Below are positions 1 to 12,186 of a stretch of 64,000 nucleotides of DNA, in pieces. The stretch spans positions 25,001-89,000 of the forward strand of contig JAODUO010000851.1 of assembly GCA_025642075.2 (NCBI GenBank), in the 5' to 3' direction. Position numbers and translations under genes: made by a program. The stretch is from Ridgeia piscesae (taxonomy: Eukaryota > Annelida > Polychaeta > Sabellida > Siboglinidae). The stretch's first letter is position 1. Each line of letters starts with the position of its first letter. The notes under the pieces were generated by a model. That model saw only the letters and a list, made by a program, of their open reading frames with translations. It ran no database searches and was not told the DNA's origin.

Positions 1-898
1 ATTCACGAGACAGACCCTACCGACAGAGAACCTAACGAAAACTCGACGCAGAAACAATGTGTAAAATTTGATGAAAAGGTAGACATATAGCGTTATATAA
101 AATATATAATATATGCACTTTGGGTCATATATGTTTGTTGTCTTGTTCAATACTAGGAAACCATAATGTTCAGTTTATCACTGCCACTGTAAGTCATAAG
201 CCATCCTTTAACTCAGTTTTTCGCTAGACTCACTTTGGAGTCAACTCGAGAAAACATACCCTGTCCGGTCTCCCCAGCGCAGTTATGCAAACGGATATTT
301 TAGTTTTGATATCACCACACGCCGTTTAATTAGTCCACTTCAATGTTCGTCGAAGAAAACACATAATAATAGTCTTTCTCCATGTTGGTGTGCATGTGGG
401 TGCGTGCACGAGTGTGTTTGCGGGCATGCGTGCGTACGTGCGTGCCAACGTTTGTGTGTGTGCGTGTGTGGGAGGGTAGGATCTGTGCGTGCCAGTGAGC
501 GAGCGAGCCCCTATGCAATTGTTTGTGGGAGCTTTAAATGCGCAGCCTTGCAAATGGATCACGTGATACGATTCGTGATCTGCGCCTGTTGCGACAGGAT
601 CAATATTGGTGTGACGGGGACTCCAGTCAGTCGTTAAGTTACAGGTTCGCGTAAGTCACAATGGGGTATAATAGTCTCTCTTACCCCGCCCACAACAACG
701 CTGTACAGGTCACAATGCTACAAGGCCTTGGGTCCTCCCCTGAATCAGTCTAGTGAACCATCTGTAGCCATTTGTTTTTTAAATATGACATTGGAATGTT
801 TTTGTTCGAAGAACTGCAAACTAACACAATTCGGTGGGCAGTGAGCTCGCACTGAACACATGCTTACATGATATGTAGCAGAGGACATATAACTATAA
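1..898. other. Non-coding stretch, no gene seen
   Basis: No credible gene. There is a GT-rich degenerate tract at about 390-480 and AT-rich sequence elsewhere. Short ORFs here are low-complexity or lack family resemblance. Confidence 0.6.
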
Positions 899-919
899 AT
901 TTAAATCATACTAAGATAG
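899..919 (+). repeat. Left arm of a 21-bp perfect inverted repeat
   Basis: The 21 bases at 899-919 are the exact reverse complement of 6125-6145. The arms enclose the LINE remnant and its hexamer tail, 5.2 kb apart. This could be the ends of a host element invaded by the LINE, or a rearrangement scar. Confidence 0.7.
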
Positions 920-938
920 CAAATACAATAAGGGCGTA

Positions 939-942
<4 letters not shown>

Positions 943-1011
<69 letters not shown>
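943..1011. repeat. (AT)n microsatellite
   Basis: Uninterrupted AT dinucleotides, about 69 bp. Confidence 0.95.
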
Positions 1012-1013
<2 letters not shown>

Positions 1014-1149
1014 ACCTATGTATTTGTATCGCATGAATGCTATCTTAGTCGCTCTGTTCAAAATGGCTGCCGAGGTGTGACATCTTTCGATCGAGGGAGC
1101 AAATTCACTATTTTATGACGATTTATTTTTAAAGTAATTAGACCTCATC

Positions 1150-1781
1150 GTGCCTAAACGGAGAGGAGACAGCGCTTCGGACACCACAGAAATAGGACCA
1201 AAAGAAGACGCCCTGCTGGTTAGGTTTGTAGAACTGTTGTCAAACGAAGCAGTTGTCCAGAAGTTACGTCATGTGTTCAACCCAAAAGCTCTCACCGATA
1301 AACTGGACATATTAACTGAACAAATATCACAGCTTAGCGAACGGTTGGAAAAGAAAGACAAGTATATTGCTGCTCTAGAGGCAATACTGTCCTCATGTGA
1401 GGCTGATCTTGATCAACTAGAACTGTATTCACGGCGAACCAATCTACGATTCTTCGGAATCCCCGAGTCAGAGACGGGAGAAAACACCACCGGCAAGCTG
1501 CTGTCCATTGTGAACGAGACAATGGGAGTCACACCTCCCATTGTGAGCGCCGTCATCGGCTCGGGCGGCGCATGCCAGGTGCGAACGTACAAACACGACC
1601 ACGGCCAGTGATTGTTAAATTTGCCACGGCCCACGTGCGCGACGTGGTCATCCGTGCGAGACGCCGCTTGCGTGAAAGCGGCGATGGACCGACGGTGTAT
1701 GTCAACGAAGACCTGACACGTCGGCGGGCGGCGTTGGCCAAGAAACGTGTGCTAGCATTATCTGCAGAAACAGTTTTGTAA
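1150..1781 (+). pseudogene. LINE ORF1-like protein, frameshifted
   Basis: Residues 1-100 of the first frame are acidic and coiled-coil-like, followed by YSRRTNLRFFGIPES, the signature preceding the RNA-binding domain of L1-type ORF1 proteins. The first frame stops at 1611. The C-terminal domain continues in another frame from about 1575 (RPRPVIVKFATAHVRDVV, then VYVNEDLTRRR), so a single-base indel near 1555-1580 breaks the gene. The expected start MPKRR reads GTG rather than ATG at 1150, so the start codon may also be lost. Its GC-rich coding is unlike the AT-rich ORF2 downstream, so the two may come from different elements. In this family the product binds element RNA. Confidence 0.75.
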
Positions 1782-2460
1782 ACTGAGCAATCAATATTTT
1801 CCGGTATTCGTAACAATTGTTTAGGTATGGTTCTGTTGGCTGTGCTAACATGTTAAGCTGATTATTTTTTGTTGACAGTGCTGTCATCATCATAATAATG
1901 TTTTATTATGTAGACATTCAAACATGTGGTTGTGTTCACTGCAATAATTAAGTGCAGACAGAATTGTTTGACTACGCCATTGATATGTTCAGTTATACGT
2001 AATACATTTGTCTAATTATGTTGACTAAGTTAACACTTTATGTGGATACAGTTTTGTTTACAGTGCTACCACTATGTGTAGATGTACACGGTTTTGGTTG
2101 TATCACTATGCACAAACACAATTTTTGTTGACTGCGCTATCGTTATGTGCAGGTTTATGTTTTAGATCGTTTAAACATATATTTCAATTTAACTACTTCC
2201 TCCCTATGAACATCTCGTGATGTCATTAACTCAGAGCCTATAATTAGCTTTTCCTTTTTTTTTGTTTTTTTATTGAACTCAATGCGATGGTTATCTCTAC
2301 TCAAGTACAAGCATTCACAGATATTAACACTTTAGTAAGAACTGTAGTGTGCTTGGAAATGTACAACTCAATGAATTGTATTTCGTATATCTATCACAAT
2401 ATCTTTATACAAAACTCGTTTTTAATTACAGTATAATGAAATCATTTCAATTCATCGATA
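1782..2460. other. Inter-ORF spacer with degenerate internal repeats
   Basis: AT-rich, non-coding. Between about 1870 and 2165 a loose unit recurs several times: (c)agttttgtt-ac, then g-gctatc-ttatgtg. It looks like a decayed tandem array of roughly 45-60 bp units. Confidence 0.45.
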
Positions 2461-5126
2461 ATGACTTCGGATGAAGCTTTCCTCTCCTATTCAGGAGGTA
2501 TTCTAAACAACTGCTTAACAAATATATTACATATAAATGAAAATGAAACTGACATAAACGAATAACAAATAATTCGTCGTTCGTCATACTATGATTTCGA
2601 CCAGTTTAGTAAGTTAGCTAAGGAAAACAAAAACTCTTTTAGTATTTTAAGTACAAATATTCTGTCTGTATATGCCAATTTTCTGAATTTGAGGCATTCA
2701 TAGAAGAACTAAATACTGTAAACTTTAAATTTAGTATAATATGTCTTCAAGAGACATGGACAGATGAAAGTGAGGATATATCGCCTTTTCATTTACAAGG
2801 CTATGACTGTATACAGGGTAAAACATGTACCAGTAAAGGAGGGCTGATAATATATGTAGATGACCATTATAAATCAAAAGTAACATTTAACCTATGAACA
2901 CTGGGAAGGTTTGATAGTTAAAGTACAGGGTAATTATCTATCTAAGACGTTTACTATTGGAAATATATATCGATCTCCGAGAACGCGAAATGAAGATTTA
3001 AACGTATTTATAGATGAATTTACACCAATTATATCGAGATTGGATAACAGTAATACTGATATCATTATTGCCGGAGACTTTAATATTAACATCTATCAGA
3101 TGTTGAGACAAAATGTACAAACAATTAAAATTAACAGATCCCAGTTCAAATAATTATGAAACTATTAAAATTAATCTAAAAAGCTATAACACAATCTTAA
3201 AGAAAAACATTCGGGCGGCTAAGCAAATTTATTTTGAATCTCGTTTTTCACTTTTTAAGAATGATATACCAAATACCTGGAAAACAATAAATGAATGTCT
3301 GTCAAAAGAACATACTAAAAAGTTTCCCAGTTTATTTTGAAGACAATGGTAATCAAATGTTAGACAAACAAAAAATTGCTGATACCTTTAATAATTATTT
3401 CACAAATATAGCTCAGACTATTGTAAATGATATCAAGTATGAAGGAACCAAAGATTTTAGTTATTATCTAAATAGACAAATACACTCAACTTTTAAAATA
3501 AACAATGTAGATGAAGTAAAGATAATAATATATAATTTACCCACAAAACATAGTTGTGGATTCGATTGTATCTCTTCAAAATTTAAAAAAATAATTGAAC
3601 CTGCAATCATAAAATCATTGACTCTGGTAATAAATCAAGTGCTAAATACGGGAATTTTTCCAGATAAACAAAAAATTGCCAAAGTAACTCCAATTTTTTT
3701 AAAGGGTGATCCCACATTATTTAAAAACTACAGACCAATTTCTTTATTACCAAAGGTATCAAAGGTACTAGAGAAAATTATCTTTACCCAGTTATCTTCA
3801 TATTTTAATGAAGCTAAATTATTTTTCGATAACCAATATGGTTTTACACCAAAACACTGCACTGAGTATGCTGCGCTTGAATTAGTAGATAGAATTATAA
3901 ATCACATGAACAAAAATGAGGTGCCAATTAATATATTTCTTGACTTATCAAAGGCCTTTGATACCATTGACCATAACATTTTATTACATAAATTAAGGTT
4001 TTATGGACTGGATGGTTCGACTCTACTTTTATTTTGAGAGTTATTTAAGCAATCGACGACAGTATGTTGAAATTGATGAAATGCAATCAGAAACCCTTCC
4101 AGTAAAAATCGGAGTTCCACAAGGATCAATTTTAGGACCTTTATTGTTTACTATTTATATGAATGATATATTCCCACAAGTTCCCACAAGTCAGTACTAT
4201 ATTTAACTTCATTATGTATACAGATGATACAACACTCTCCAGTACATTAAACCAATTTACTGATAGCACACAACATAAAAACAAGAGCGTAGAATCCTTA
4301 ATAAATTATGAACTCGGGAAAGTTATAGAATGGCTAAATATAAATAAATTGTTCTTAAACAAAGAAAAATCTAAATATATGATTTTGCATGTATCTAGAA
4401 AAGAGACGCAAACTCCTACTCTTAAAATCAATAACATAAATATCGAACAAGTGGATAAATTTAATTTTCTAGGATTAACTCTGGACGCCAATCTTACATG
4501 AAAAAAACAGGTAAATAAAATCGCAAATAAATGTTCCAAAACTACGGGCGTTTTAAACAAACTAAAGCATGTACTGCCGCTAGACATAAAAACACTATAC
4601 AATTCTCTAATCCTATCACATATTAATTATTGTATTACGGTTTGGGGATACAAAGGTAGTCGAATATTGAAAATTCAAAAAAGGCAGTTCGAATAATAAC
4701 ATTAAACAGGTATAATTCACACACTGAACCACATTTTAAAAATACTTCAAATATTGAAAAAAGATGATCAATTAAAACTGCAAGAACTTAAATTTCTCTA
4801 TAAATACAGGCATGCTAATGTGCCAGTTTACTTATTAAATTGGAATATTATCCCCAATTATAATACACACCCGTTCGCATTCTGATACCCGCAAAGCTAC
4901 AAATATACACACATCTATGACAAGACATGAATTTGCAAAAAAATTCCCTAAATACCATTTGCCTCATATTATAAATGATACTCCAGAATTAGTTTGGGAA
5001 AAAATGGTTACTCACAGTTTACCTGGGTTTGCGTATTACTTAAAAATGTATCTCTTACAAAAATATAAAAACGTATGTACAATATCTGATTGCTACATAT
5101 GTCAGTTTAATAAACAAAGTCATTAG
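2461..5126 (+). pseudogene. LINE ORF2 (APE endonuclease + reverse transcriptase), broken
   Basis: Starts MTSDEAFLSYSGG at 2461, with a stop at 2563. The endonuclease portion is recognisable (SIICLQETW, KGGLIIYVDDHY, IYRSPR, IIAGDFNIN at about 3060-3095). It then jumps to the RT linker near 3110, so roughly the last third of the endonuclease is deleted. The RT follows: NYRPISLLPKVSKVLEK, FLDLSKAFDTIDH, GVPQGSILGPLLF and the catalytic YTDD at about 4215. Frameshifts occur near 3340, 4035, 4190 and 4500. The one at 4171-4190 is an exact 10-bp duplication (ttcccacaag twice). The family is CR1/jockey-like; I cannot fix the clade by eye. Dead copy. Confidence 0.9.
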
Positions 5127-5488
5127 AATTTTAATATGCACATATATGGATATATGCAATGAATTGTTATATGTATTTTTTTATTGTTACTTAATTATTT
5201 TTACTTACTTATTCTACAGAGAATGCATCAGAGATAGAATAAACTATTAAGAGAAAACAAATCGTATTGATGAAAAATTACTATTGAAGTAAAAATTACT
5301 ATATTGAGAGGTTAACTAAATGTATAATTACTACTAGTGGCTCCTGTGATAGCGACTTTTCAGTCTTAACAGGAGTCACTGACCCCCATTTCACTGTTTT
5401 AAATTACTGATGTATGACGTTTTGTTTATGTTTCACCTTATGATTATTGAATTAATGTATTTATTTTGGGGTCAAAAATAAACATTTT
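2461..5488 (+). mobile_element. AT-rich non-LTR retrotransposon remnant with TTCTTG tail
   Basis: Comprises the broken ORF2, an AT-rich 3' UTR (5127-5480) and a 3' tail that starts as TTCTTG repeats at 5489. A second copy of the family begins at 63945. CR1-superfamily elements end in short tandem repeats rather than poly(A), which fits this tail. Confidence 0.8.
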
Positions 5489-6124
5489 GTTCTTGTTCTT
5501 GTTCTTGTTCTTGTTCTTGTTCTTGTTCTTGTTCTTTGTTCTTGTTCTTGTTCTTGTTCTTGTTCTTGTTCTTGTTCTTGTTCTCGTTCTCGTTCTCGTT
5601 CTCGTTCTCGTTCTCGTTCTCGTTCTCGTTCTCGTTCTCGTTCTCGTTCTCGTTCTCGTTCTCGTTCCGTTCCGTTCTCGTTCCCGTTCCCGTTCCCGTT
5701 CCCGTTCCGTTCCCGTTCCCGTTCCCGTTCCCGTTCGCGTTCGCGTTCGCGTTCGCGTTCGCGTTCGCGTTCGCGTTCGCGTTCGCGTTCGCGTTCGCGT
5801 TCGCGTTCGCGTTCGCGTTCGCGTTCGCGTTCGCGTTCGCGTTCTCGTTCTCGTTCTCGTTCTCGTTCTCGTTCTCGTTCTCGTTCTCGTTCTCGTTCTC
5901 GTTCCTTCGTTCTCGTTCCGTTCCGTTCCGTTCTCGTTCTCGTTCTCGTTCTCGTTCTCGTTCTCGTTCTCGTTCTCGTTCTCGTTCTCGTTCTCGTTCT
6001 CGTTCTCGTTCTCGTTCTCGTTCTCGTTCTCGTTCTCGTTCTCGTTCTCGTTCTCGTTCTCGTTCTCGTTCTCGTTCTCGTTCTCGTTCTCGTTCTCGTT
6101 CTCGTTCTCGTTCTCGTTCTCGTT
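5489..6124. repeat. Hexamer array (GTTCTT/GTTCTC/GTTCCC/GTTCGC)n
   Basis: About 640 bp of GTTCNC hexamers in blocks: GTTCTT at 5489-5580, GTTCTC to about 5665, GTTCCC to about 5735, GTTCGC to about 5842, then GTTCTC again to 6124, with a few pentamer slips. The first block is the LINE 3' tail itself. The long reading frames over the array (RE, SR, FS, AN repeats) are products of the repeat, not genes. Confidence 0.95.
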
Positions 6125-6145
6125 CTATCTTAGTATGATTTAAAT
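6125..6145 (-). repeat. Right arm of the 21-bp inverted repeat
   Basis: Exact reverse complement of 899-919. It begins immediately where the hexamer array ends. Confidence 0.7.
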
Positions 6146-7188
6146 GTGTAGCTCGAGAAATATTATAAGCGCGATAGTATGCTTGCGTGAACGTACACAT
6201 ATATTTGATCTTACCTCAATAACGTGGACTGGCAGAACACTAGTCTCGTTTGTCGTGGAATTGTCCAGTCAGCAATATCAGATCCAATGTAATCACTGAC
6301 ACTCTACACAACACTGAACCATCGGCAGAAGCTACCAGTGGTCAAATAATCTTACTAGATGCGATAATGAATTCAACACTGACTAAGTCGTATGTCACAC
6401 TGGCAGATTTGTTATTGGTATCAAAATGAGTAGGATCTGTTGTATTTATCTTCCATTGTTGAACGAAATGAACAAGCGAACCTGATACACTCGCTCGCGG
6501 CGTACAAAAGAACCAGCGAGATTGCTTCGTGTTTAAAAATAGCATATTGATTATTTCAATACCTCCATACAGATACCAGTTTGCAGAGACATAATTTCGC
6601 GCGCGCGTGTGTGCATGTGTGCAAGATACGGTCCGGTAGATGTGTACAATATCGATCTGAAGACTTCGAATTCAAGTTCGAGAAATACACGAAGCTGACT
6701 GCACATAATACATGCACATAATACATGTCTACGGTATTTACGCGATCGTGTTCCACAACGACGAGAAACGATCAACTTCCCGTCATATGATCGTGTCAAC
6801 ACGTCGCTTCAGATACCACTGTGTCTGAACAAATCCCTACTTTGTGACGCCATAACACACTTGATTTTTGCGTCGATTACGTGATACACAGGAAGATTGT
6901 TGCGGCAGAAAACACGTCGTACTGTGCCAGGTACGGATGTGTTTGTAGTTCTATAGTTTAGGTCGTGCGCCCATTACTGTGTGCGGATTCTCGTATTAGT
7001 TGTATTATAATGTACTTCACTTGTTTTCATCACTTTGCTTGCAGTCGTGCTCCCGGAAATGTTGCAGAGGGGACAACGATCGTAGTGGGTGCTGAAATTT
7101 GTGTCAACGAAACACAGGATTAGCAACTAATTTCTTTGACAAGATTGACTGAACAGAGTTCTTCCAATCATAGACACTATTCTACGGG
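6146..7188. other. Upstream region of the GPCR gene, no gene seen
   Basis: No recognisable coding exon or repeat family. It presumably holds the 5' UTR and promoter of the GPCR at 7189; I cannot identify a core promoter element with confidence. Confidence 0.5.
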
Positions 7189-8181
7189 ATGAATACTAGT
7201 TCGATTGCTACCGAACGGCTCGACTGGCCATTCGATGAAACAGTGAGCACGATCGAATATTCTAACACAAAATTGGCAGTAATCTGTGTAATAATCATAC
7301 TGAATGTGATTATGAACTCGCTCGTGATCGCTGTGATCGCACGCTACCCGCAGCTACGAGAAGATCGCACGAGCCTATTCATGTTCTCGTTGTCGGTGTC
7401 CGACCTCGCTGCCGGGTGTACCTTCATGCCCATCAGCGCCGCCCTGTGCTCCAGGGCAACGCCGGAAGTCGCCGACATGGTTGGCCTCCTTCCGAAGATA
7501 CACGCCTTTACGGTGTGGTGGTTTGGTTTCAATTCGATGTACAGCCTGTGCTGGCTGACAATCTCCAAAGCTATCGTCATCATAAAGCCTTTCAGGGTCG
7601 AGCTGCTTCTCACTCGCAAATGTTGCTACGGCATCATTTGTGGCAACTGGATTATTGGCTGCTTGCTTGCTCTCGTTAATTTTAAAGTGAACGTAACGTG
7701 GAATACAGCGATGTGCGCATATCGTGTGCAGAGAGACAACGGTTTGGAGGCATTTTATATGGCATATTTCTTAATCGGCGTGGTATTGCCTGTCTCCGTG
7801 ATCATCTATGGCACAATGCGTATATTCGTCGTGGTAGTGCGCACTCATCGGCAGATTACCGCCCTCGAACAGTCGGTCACAGTGGGCAGCAGCTCCATCG
7901 GAAACACAGGTTTCGTCACGGTTCAAGCAATACGATCATCAAAAAATATTATCATAATTTGCGTAATTTCGCTACTTCTCAACATACCTCCGCTGACCTT
8001 TTCTGTGCTACGCAATGTCACCGATACGCCCATCCCAGATGTGTTCGCCTTCACCAGTTTATGGGTATTTGAAAGCAACACCTTTGTGAATAGTCTCCTG
8101 TATTTGTTTCTGTTCAAGTCGGTCCGACAAAAAGTCTTCCACATGTTGTACGCGATATTTGTCTATATTCGCGAAAGATGA
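7189..8181 (+). CDS. Orphan rhodopsin-like (class A) GPCR, intronless
   Basis: 330 residues with seven hydrophobic segments: TM1 about 28-50, TM2 63-87, TM3 106-130, TM4 147-164, TM5 189-217, TM6 252-274, TM7 287-309. Class A landmarks are N43 (1.50), D72 in SVSDLAAG (2.50), W154 (4.50) and P201 (5.50). C87 and C176 could form the extracellular disulfide. N2 and N168 are glycosylation sequons. Key micro-switches are altered: the DRY position reads SKA (126-128, before IVIIKP), TM6 has LNIPP instead of CWxP, and TM7 has NSLLY (301-305) instead of NPxxY. The third intracellular loop is short and the C-tail very short. It should be a plasma-membrane receptor; the ligand is unknown. The start is the first ATG of an open frame with an extracellular N-terminus of normal length. 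No stop or frameshift argues for a pseudogene. Confidence 0.85.
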   Translation: MNTSSIATERLDWPFDETVSTIEYSNTKLAVICVIIILNVIMNSLVIAVIARYPQLREDRTSLFMFSLSVSDLAAGCTFMPISAALCSRATPEVADMVGLLPKIHAFTVWWFGFNSMYSLCWLTISKAIVIIKPFRVELLLTRKCCYGIICGNWIIGCLLALVNFKVNVTWNTAMCAYRVQRDNGLEAFYMAYFLIGVVLPVSVIIYGTMRIFVVVVRTHRQITALEQSVTVGSSSIGNTGFVTVQAIRSSKNIIIICVISLLLNIPPLTFSVLRNVTDTPIPDVFAFTSLWVFESNTFVNSLLYLFLFKSVRQKVFHMLYAIFVYIRER

Positions 8182-8363
8182 GCTTTGACACCAGTCTATT
8201 TAAAGGCAGCCACACGTTCAGTATAACAGGAAGTTGAAGGTGCCAAAGAAGGAAGAACGTACAAGACCTGAACAAATGGAGAATTGTCGTTCACTATGTG
8301 CAAGACCCCGTGAGTGAACACGGGGATAGAAGAGCTATGTGGGAATTTGCGCTAGAGAAAATA

Positions 8364-8394
<31 letters not shown>

Positions 8395-10018
8395 TATTTT
8401 AATTATTATTATTATTATTATTACGTTATAGCGTAGAAAAAGTGCTAAGAAGAGTTATGTAAGGATCATCTGATTCAACTATCGGTAACTAGTGACACGC
8501 CAACTAATAGTGAGATTGTCAACAAAGCGGCTGACTATAGCACCGTAGATGCACTTCTGATGTTAGGAAGAACTGGTGCACTATACAAGAGAGAACACAA
8601 AGGACGCCATAGTGAAGACCATCATCTTCGCCCGGCGCTGTGGCCCAAATTACTGGCAATTCAAACGCCTTCTGGCTGAACTTAACGCGCAGTACGAATA
8701 CCTCTTCTGGTAGTGCTATCGCTAACAACGCTAGCGTAGTCGACATGTCGTGGTGTGCTGTGCCGAGTGTATGGATTCAGACTTGTCGTACCGTGTTCGC
8801 AGAGCAGAACATGACAGACGACTGTAAGTTGACGTCGAGGAGTGACTTGCCGTTATTCTTCAACCCTATTCATGTGGCACTCGGCGATGCGCTGGAATGA
8901 CAGTAGCAATGCTTCAACGTCATTTGTACTGATTCTTGTGGAGTGACAGACCGTAACATAAACGTGCATGCGATATAAAAGAACGTCAGACACACGTGTG
9001 CCTGCAAATGAGTTGAAGCTGTTAGAGCTGTTATGCGTGCACTGTCAACGGAACAGTCGTAGTCACAATAATGTCACGTGTATGTAAAGAACGTAAGCAC
9101 TGGCCACCGAGTGTTTTAAGAATGAAAGCAAGTGTTGTTGTTCTCAATTAGACATTGATGTTTAATGATAATAATACACTTTATTTATAATCGGCAGCAA
9201 TTTGTAAGACAAACTGCAGTGCATAGGGACTTGCCGACATCCAAATCCCGACTGATAGTGCTGTAATAAGTACTCCATAAAAGTAAATAAGTAAAAGTAA
9301 CCTCCTAAAACATAGTGAAGTAAAAGTAGATTGGGAGTGGGATGTTTGGGTTGCGCGGGAAGAGTTAGTCACTTGCATTACCACGGTTGAACGTTCGCCA
9401 CGTGCAGAAATTGGGAACGGGTTGTTTTTCTGGAAAGACTGTAAGTAGCAGTGTTTAATTTCTCTTTAATTATTAATTGCGTTGCCCTTATGATGGCTAG
9501 TGTCCTATGTAATGATTTATCAGTAATTGGTATAAGAATTGAACAGTATTTGTGACTGGCGTTAGTTGATCCCTCGTGTTACGTACAGTTATGGTTCGCC
9601 AGCGTGAATGCTAATTGGTGGTCCGTCGAATCCTTCCCACACACATGTTACAATAAACTTGGTGATATATGTCTATGGATATTTGTTTCTTCCACAATAC
9701 AAGAAGAGTTCTAGCAGGTAGCAAGTGGCGGAACATTGTGCTGTGTCCTGACGCCTGACTGTGGGCAGGTACTACGAGTGATTTTCTATGTTTATTATAC
9801 TTTACATTTGATGACTGTGCATTTGTTTTGCATTGGTGGTGTGGTTTTAAATGTGTTCCCGATGGGGATGGATGGACAATGGTGGAGTTATTTTAGTTAC
9901 GGTTTGGTTTATGGTTAATCATTATGTCTGGACCTATTGCTTGGATTACACTGATTAAGTGTTAATTGCGGGTCGCAATGTTATTAGTAACTAACCAGTA
10001 GTCATGTATTTTCGTAAG
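8182..10018. other. Non-coding region downstream of the GPCR
   Basis: Contains an interrupted (ATT)n tract at about 8362-8425 and AT/GT-rich sequence. Short ORFs (e.g. 8519-8746, 8640-8900, 9181-9384, 9736-9918) resemble no family. A candidate poly(A) signal aataaa lies at about 9653. Confidence 0.5.
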
Positions 10019-10246
10019 GACAACGGTTAGTCCTGTGTTGGACTGTGTATAGATTTGCAGGTGAATGTTGTTCTTGTGTTTGATTGTATATATTTTGTGT
10101 TGTGTAGTGTTAACCATGTTACCGGTAAACATCAGTCATCTGTATTTGCTTAACGACAATGTTAGTCTTGTGTTAGGCTGTGTATATATTCGCATGTGAT
10201 TGTCGTTCCTGTGTTTGATTGTATATATTTTGTGTGTAACACATAC
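10019..10246 (+). repeat. Two direct copies of a ~90-bp repeat, about 136 bp apart
   Basis: Copy 1 starts at about 10019 and copy 2 at about 10155. Both run gacaa-g-ttagtc-tgtgtt-g-ctgtgtat, then tgtgtttgattgtatatattttgtgt. They are diverged but clearly homologous. Confidence 0.7.
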
Positions 10247-10379
10247 GTTGTGATTTTAGGGTCGTTTCTTTGGGCTAATCAATAAAAGACTTTGATACTG
10301 GCAACACTCGTCCGCGTCCATCCTTGACATATACAAGATGTTCACTTGATCAAAAATGTGTGTACACTCCCACACACCA

Positions 10380-10544
<165 letters not shown>

Positions 10545-10739
10545 GTTGTTGATTTGAGTGCTGTCATTGTAGATGTAACAAAGTGTGGATATTGACCTCT
10601 GTCCTGTTATGTAACTGCTACCAGTCACAACTCTGGCTGCCTATGCTCTCTGTTCTTGTCTATTGTTTAACTTGCCCTGCTCATGTCCTGCCACTTCTAT
10701 GGCTGACTCCTGCTCTTGTCCTCCACTTGCTATTTTTAT

Positions 10740-11267
10740 GTGCTCCTGTCTCTCTCTCTCCGTCTCTGTCTCTGTCTCCTGTCTCTGTCTCCTCTCGTCT
10801 CCTCTCTTCTCTGTCTCTCTCTCTCTCTCCTTCTCCGTCTCTGTCTCTGTCTCGTCTCCGTCTCTCGTTCTCTCTCTCCGTTCCTTCTGTCTCTTCTCTC
10901 TCTTCGTTCCCTCTCGTCTCTGTCTCGTCTCTCTCTGTCTCTCTCCGTCTCCTCTCTCTCGTCTCTCTCGTCTCCGTCTCCTGTCTCTCGTCTCTCTCTC
11001 TCCTCTCTCGTCTCTCTGTCTCTCGTCTCTCGTCTCGTCTCGTCTCGTCTCCTGTCTCTCGTCTCTCGTCTCCGTCTCCTTCTTCCTGTCTCCGTCTCTC
11101 TCGTCTCCGCCTCTCTCTGTCTCGTTCTGTCTCTCTTCTCTTCTCTGTCTCTGTCTCCGTTCTTCGTCTTCTCGTCTCTGTCTCTGTCTCTGTTCTGTCT
11201 CTGTCTGTCTGTCTCTGTCTGTTCTGTCTGTCTCCTGTCTCTCGTCTCCGTCTCTCTCTCTCTCTTT
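10740..11267. repeat. Pyrimidine-rich CTCTGTCTC/TCTCGTCTC array
   Basis: About 530 bp built of CTCT, CTGT, CTCC and CTCG words, all C/T apart from isolated G. Three forward frames and one reverse frame stay open because of composition alone. Confidence 0.9.
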
Positions 11268-12186
11268 CTACTGGAAGTTTCCATTATTAGGATGCTTGAT
11301 GCAACCCTCAATGTTTACCTAAGCTGTTTGACATTGCTAATTAGATATGAAAATCAAAGATTAATTGAGATTGCACACCTCATGCATCATCCACTGGCAG
11401 AGCCATAGCCTGCCCGTCACCTGTGTCCAGCATGAAGCTGTCTGTGCCTTGCACTGAAACATGAACATTATAAGTTTTGTAAATATTACATATTTACGTA
11501 TTGTGTTAATAGGTTATTTTCATTGTATCGTGTATGAGTTGCATATTACTGTACATAATAATTATTTCTGTATAACAGTTCTGCATAAGAGTTTCTTTCA
11601 CAATACAACTTTGTAGCACTCAAATCATTATATAAATTTGAATATAGGCATATGTTTGATTTGCTAATGGATGTTGAACTATTATAAATAAAGTGTCATG
11701 ATATGTTCCATTAATGCATTTGGTTCATTTTTATCGAAATGAGAATTATAGTTGTAATAACTGTACTCCAACAATAATTACATATACTAGTATATGTTTT
11801 AATATAAATTTATTTTGTGTTATAATATATGCTGTCAACAAGTCTGAAAACAGTCAGTCCTCGCTTTAGGGCCACTTAATTGTGTTGTAATATGTCACAA
11901 GCACACATATCACAAAATAAAATAATTAAATTTAAATAGAAAACACTGTTTGGGATATTATTTCATTTTCTATTACTTTTTTAGCAGAGAAGACATTGTA
12001 GTAAATAAGGAATTGTACATAATACGGTGACACTTGAAAGTACAACACACATCACAGACAGTAATCATTCACCATCCTTGATGAATACTCACCATCAATT
12101 CCGTTGTCACATCGCCCTATCGGTTCCTTCACCAATTGTATCCATGATGATATCAGCATACAGTGGAGGTGTGCTTGGTGGTCTGC
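11268..12186. other. AT-rich non-coding sequence
   Basis: No gene or repeat family recognised. Several aataaa/attaaa words are present by composition. Confidence 0.5.

Noticed and set aside
5466..6200. Three 200-240-codon ORFs (VL/SR, ERER, FSFS)
   Set aside because: They lie wholly over a hexamer satellite; a 6-bp unit leaves all frames open.
8640..8900. 86-codon ORF downstream of the GPCR
   Set aside because: No family resemblance, no hydrophobic or domain pattern, and shadowed by a reverse ORF of similar length.
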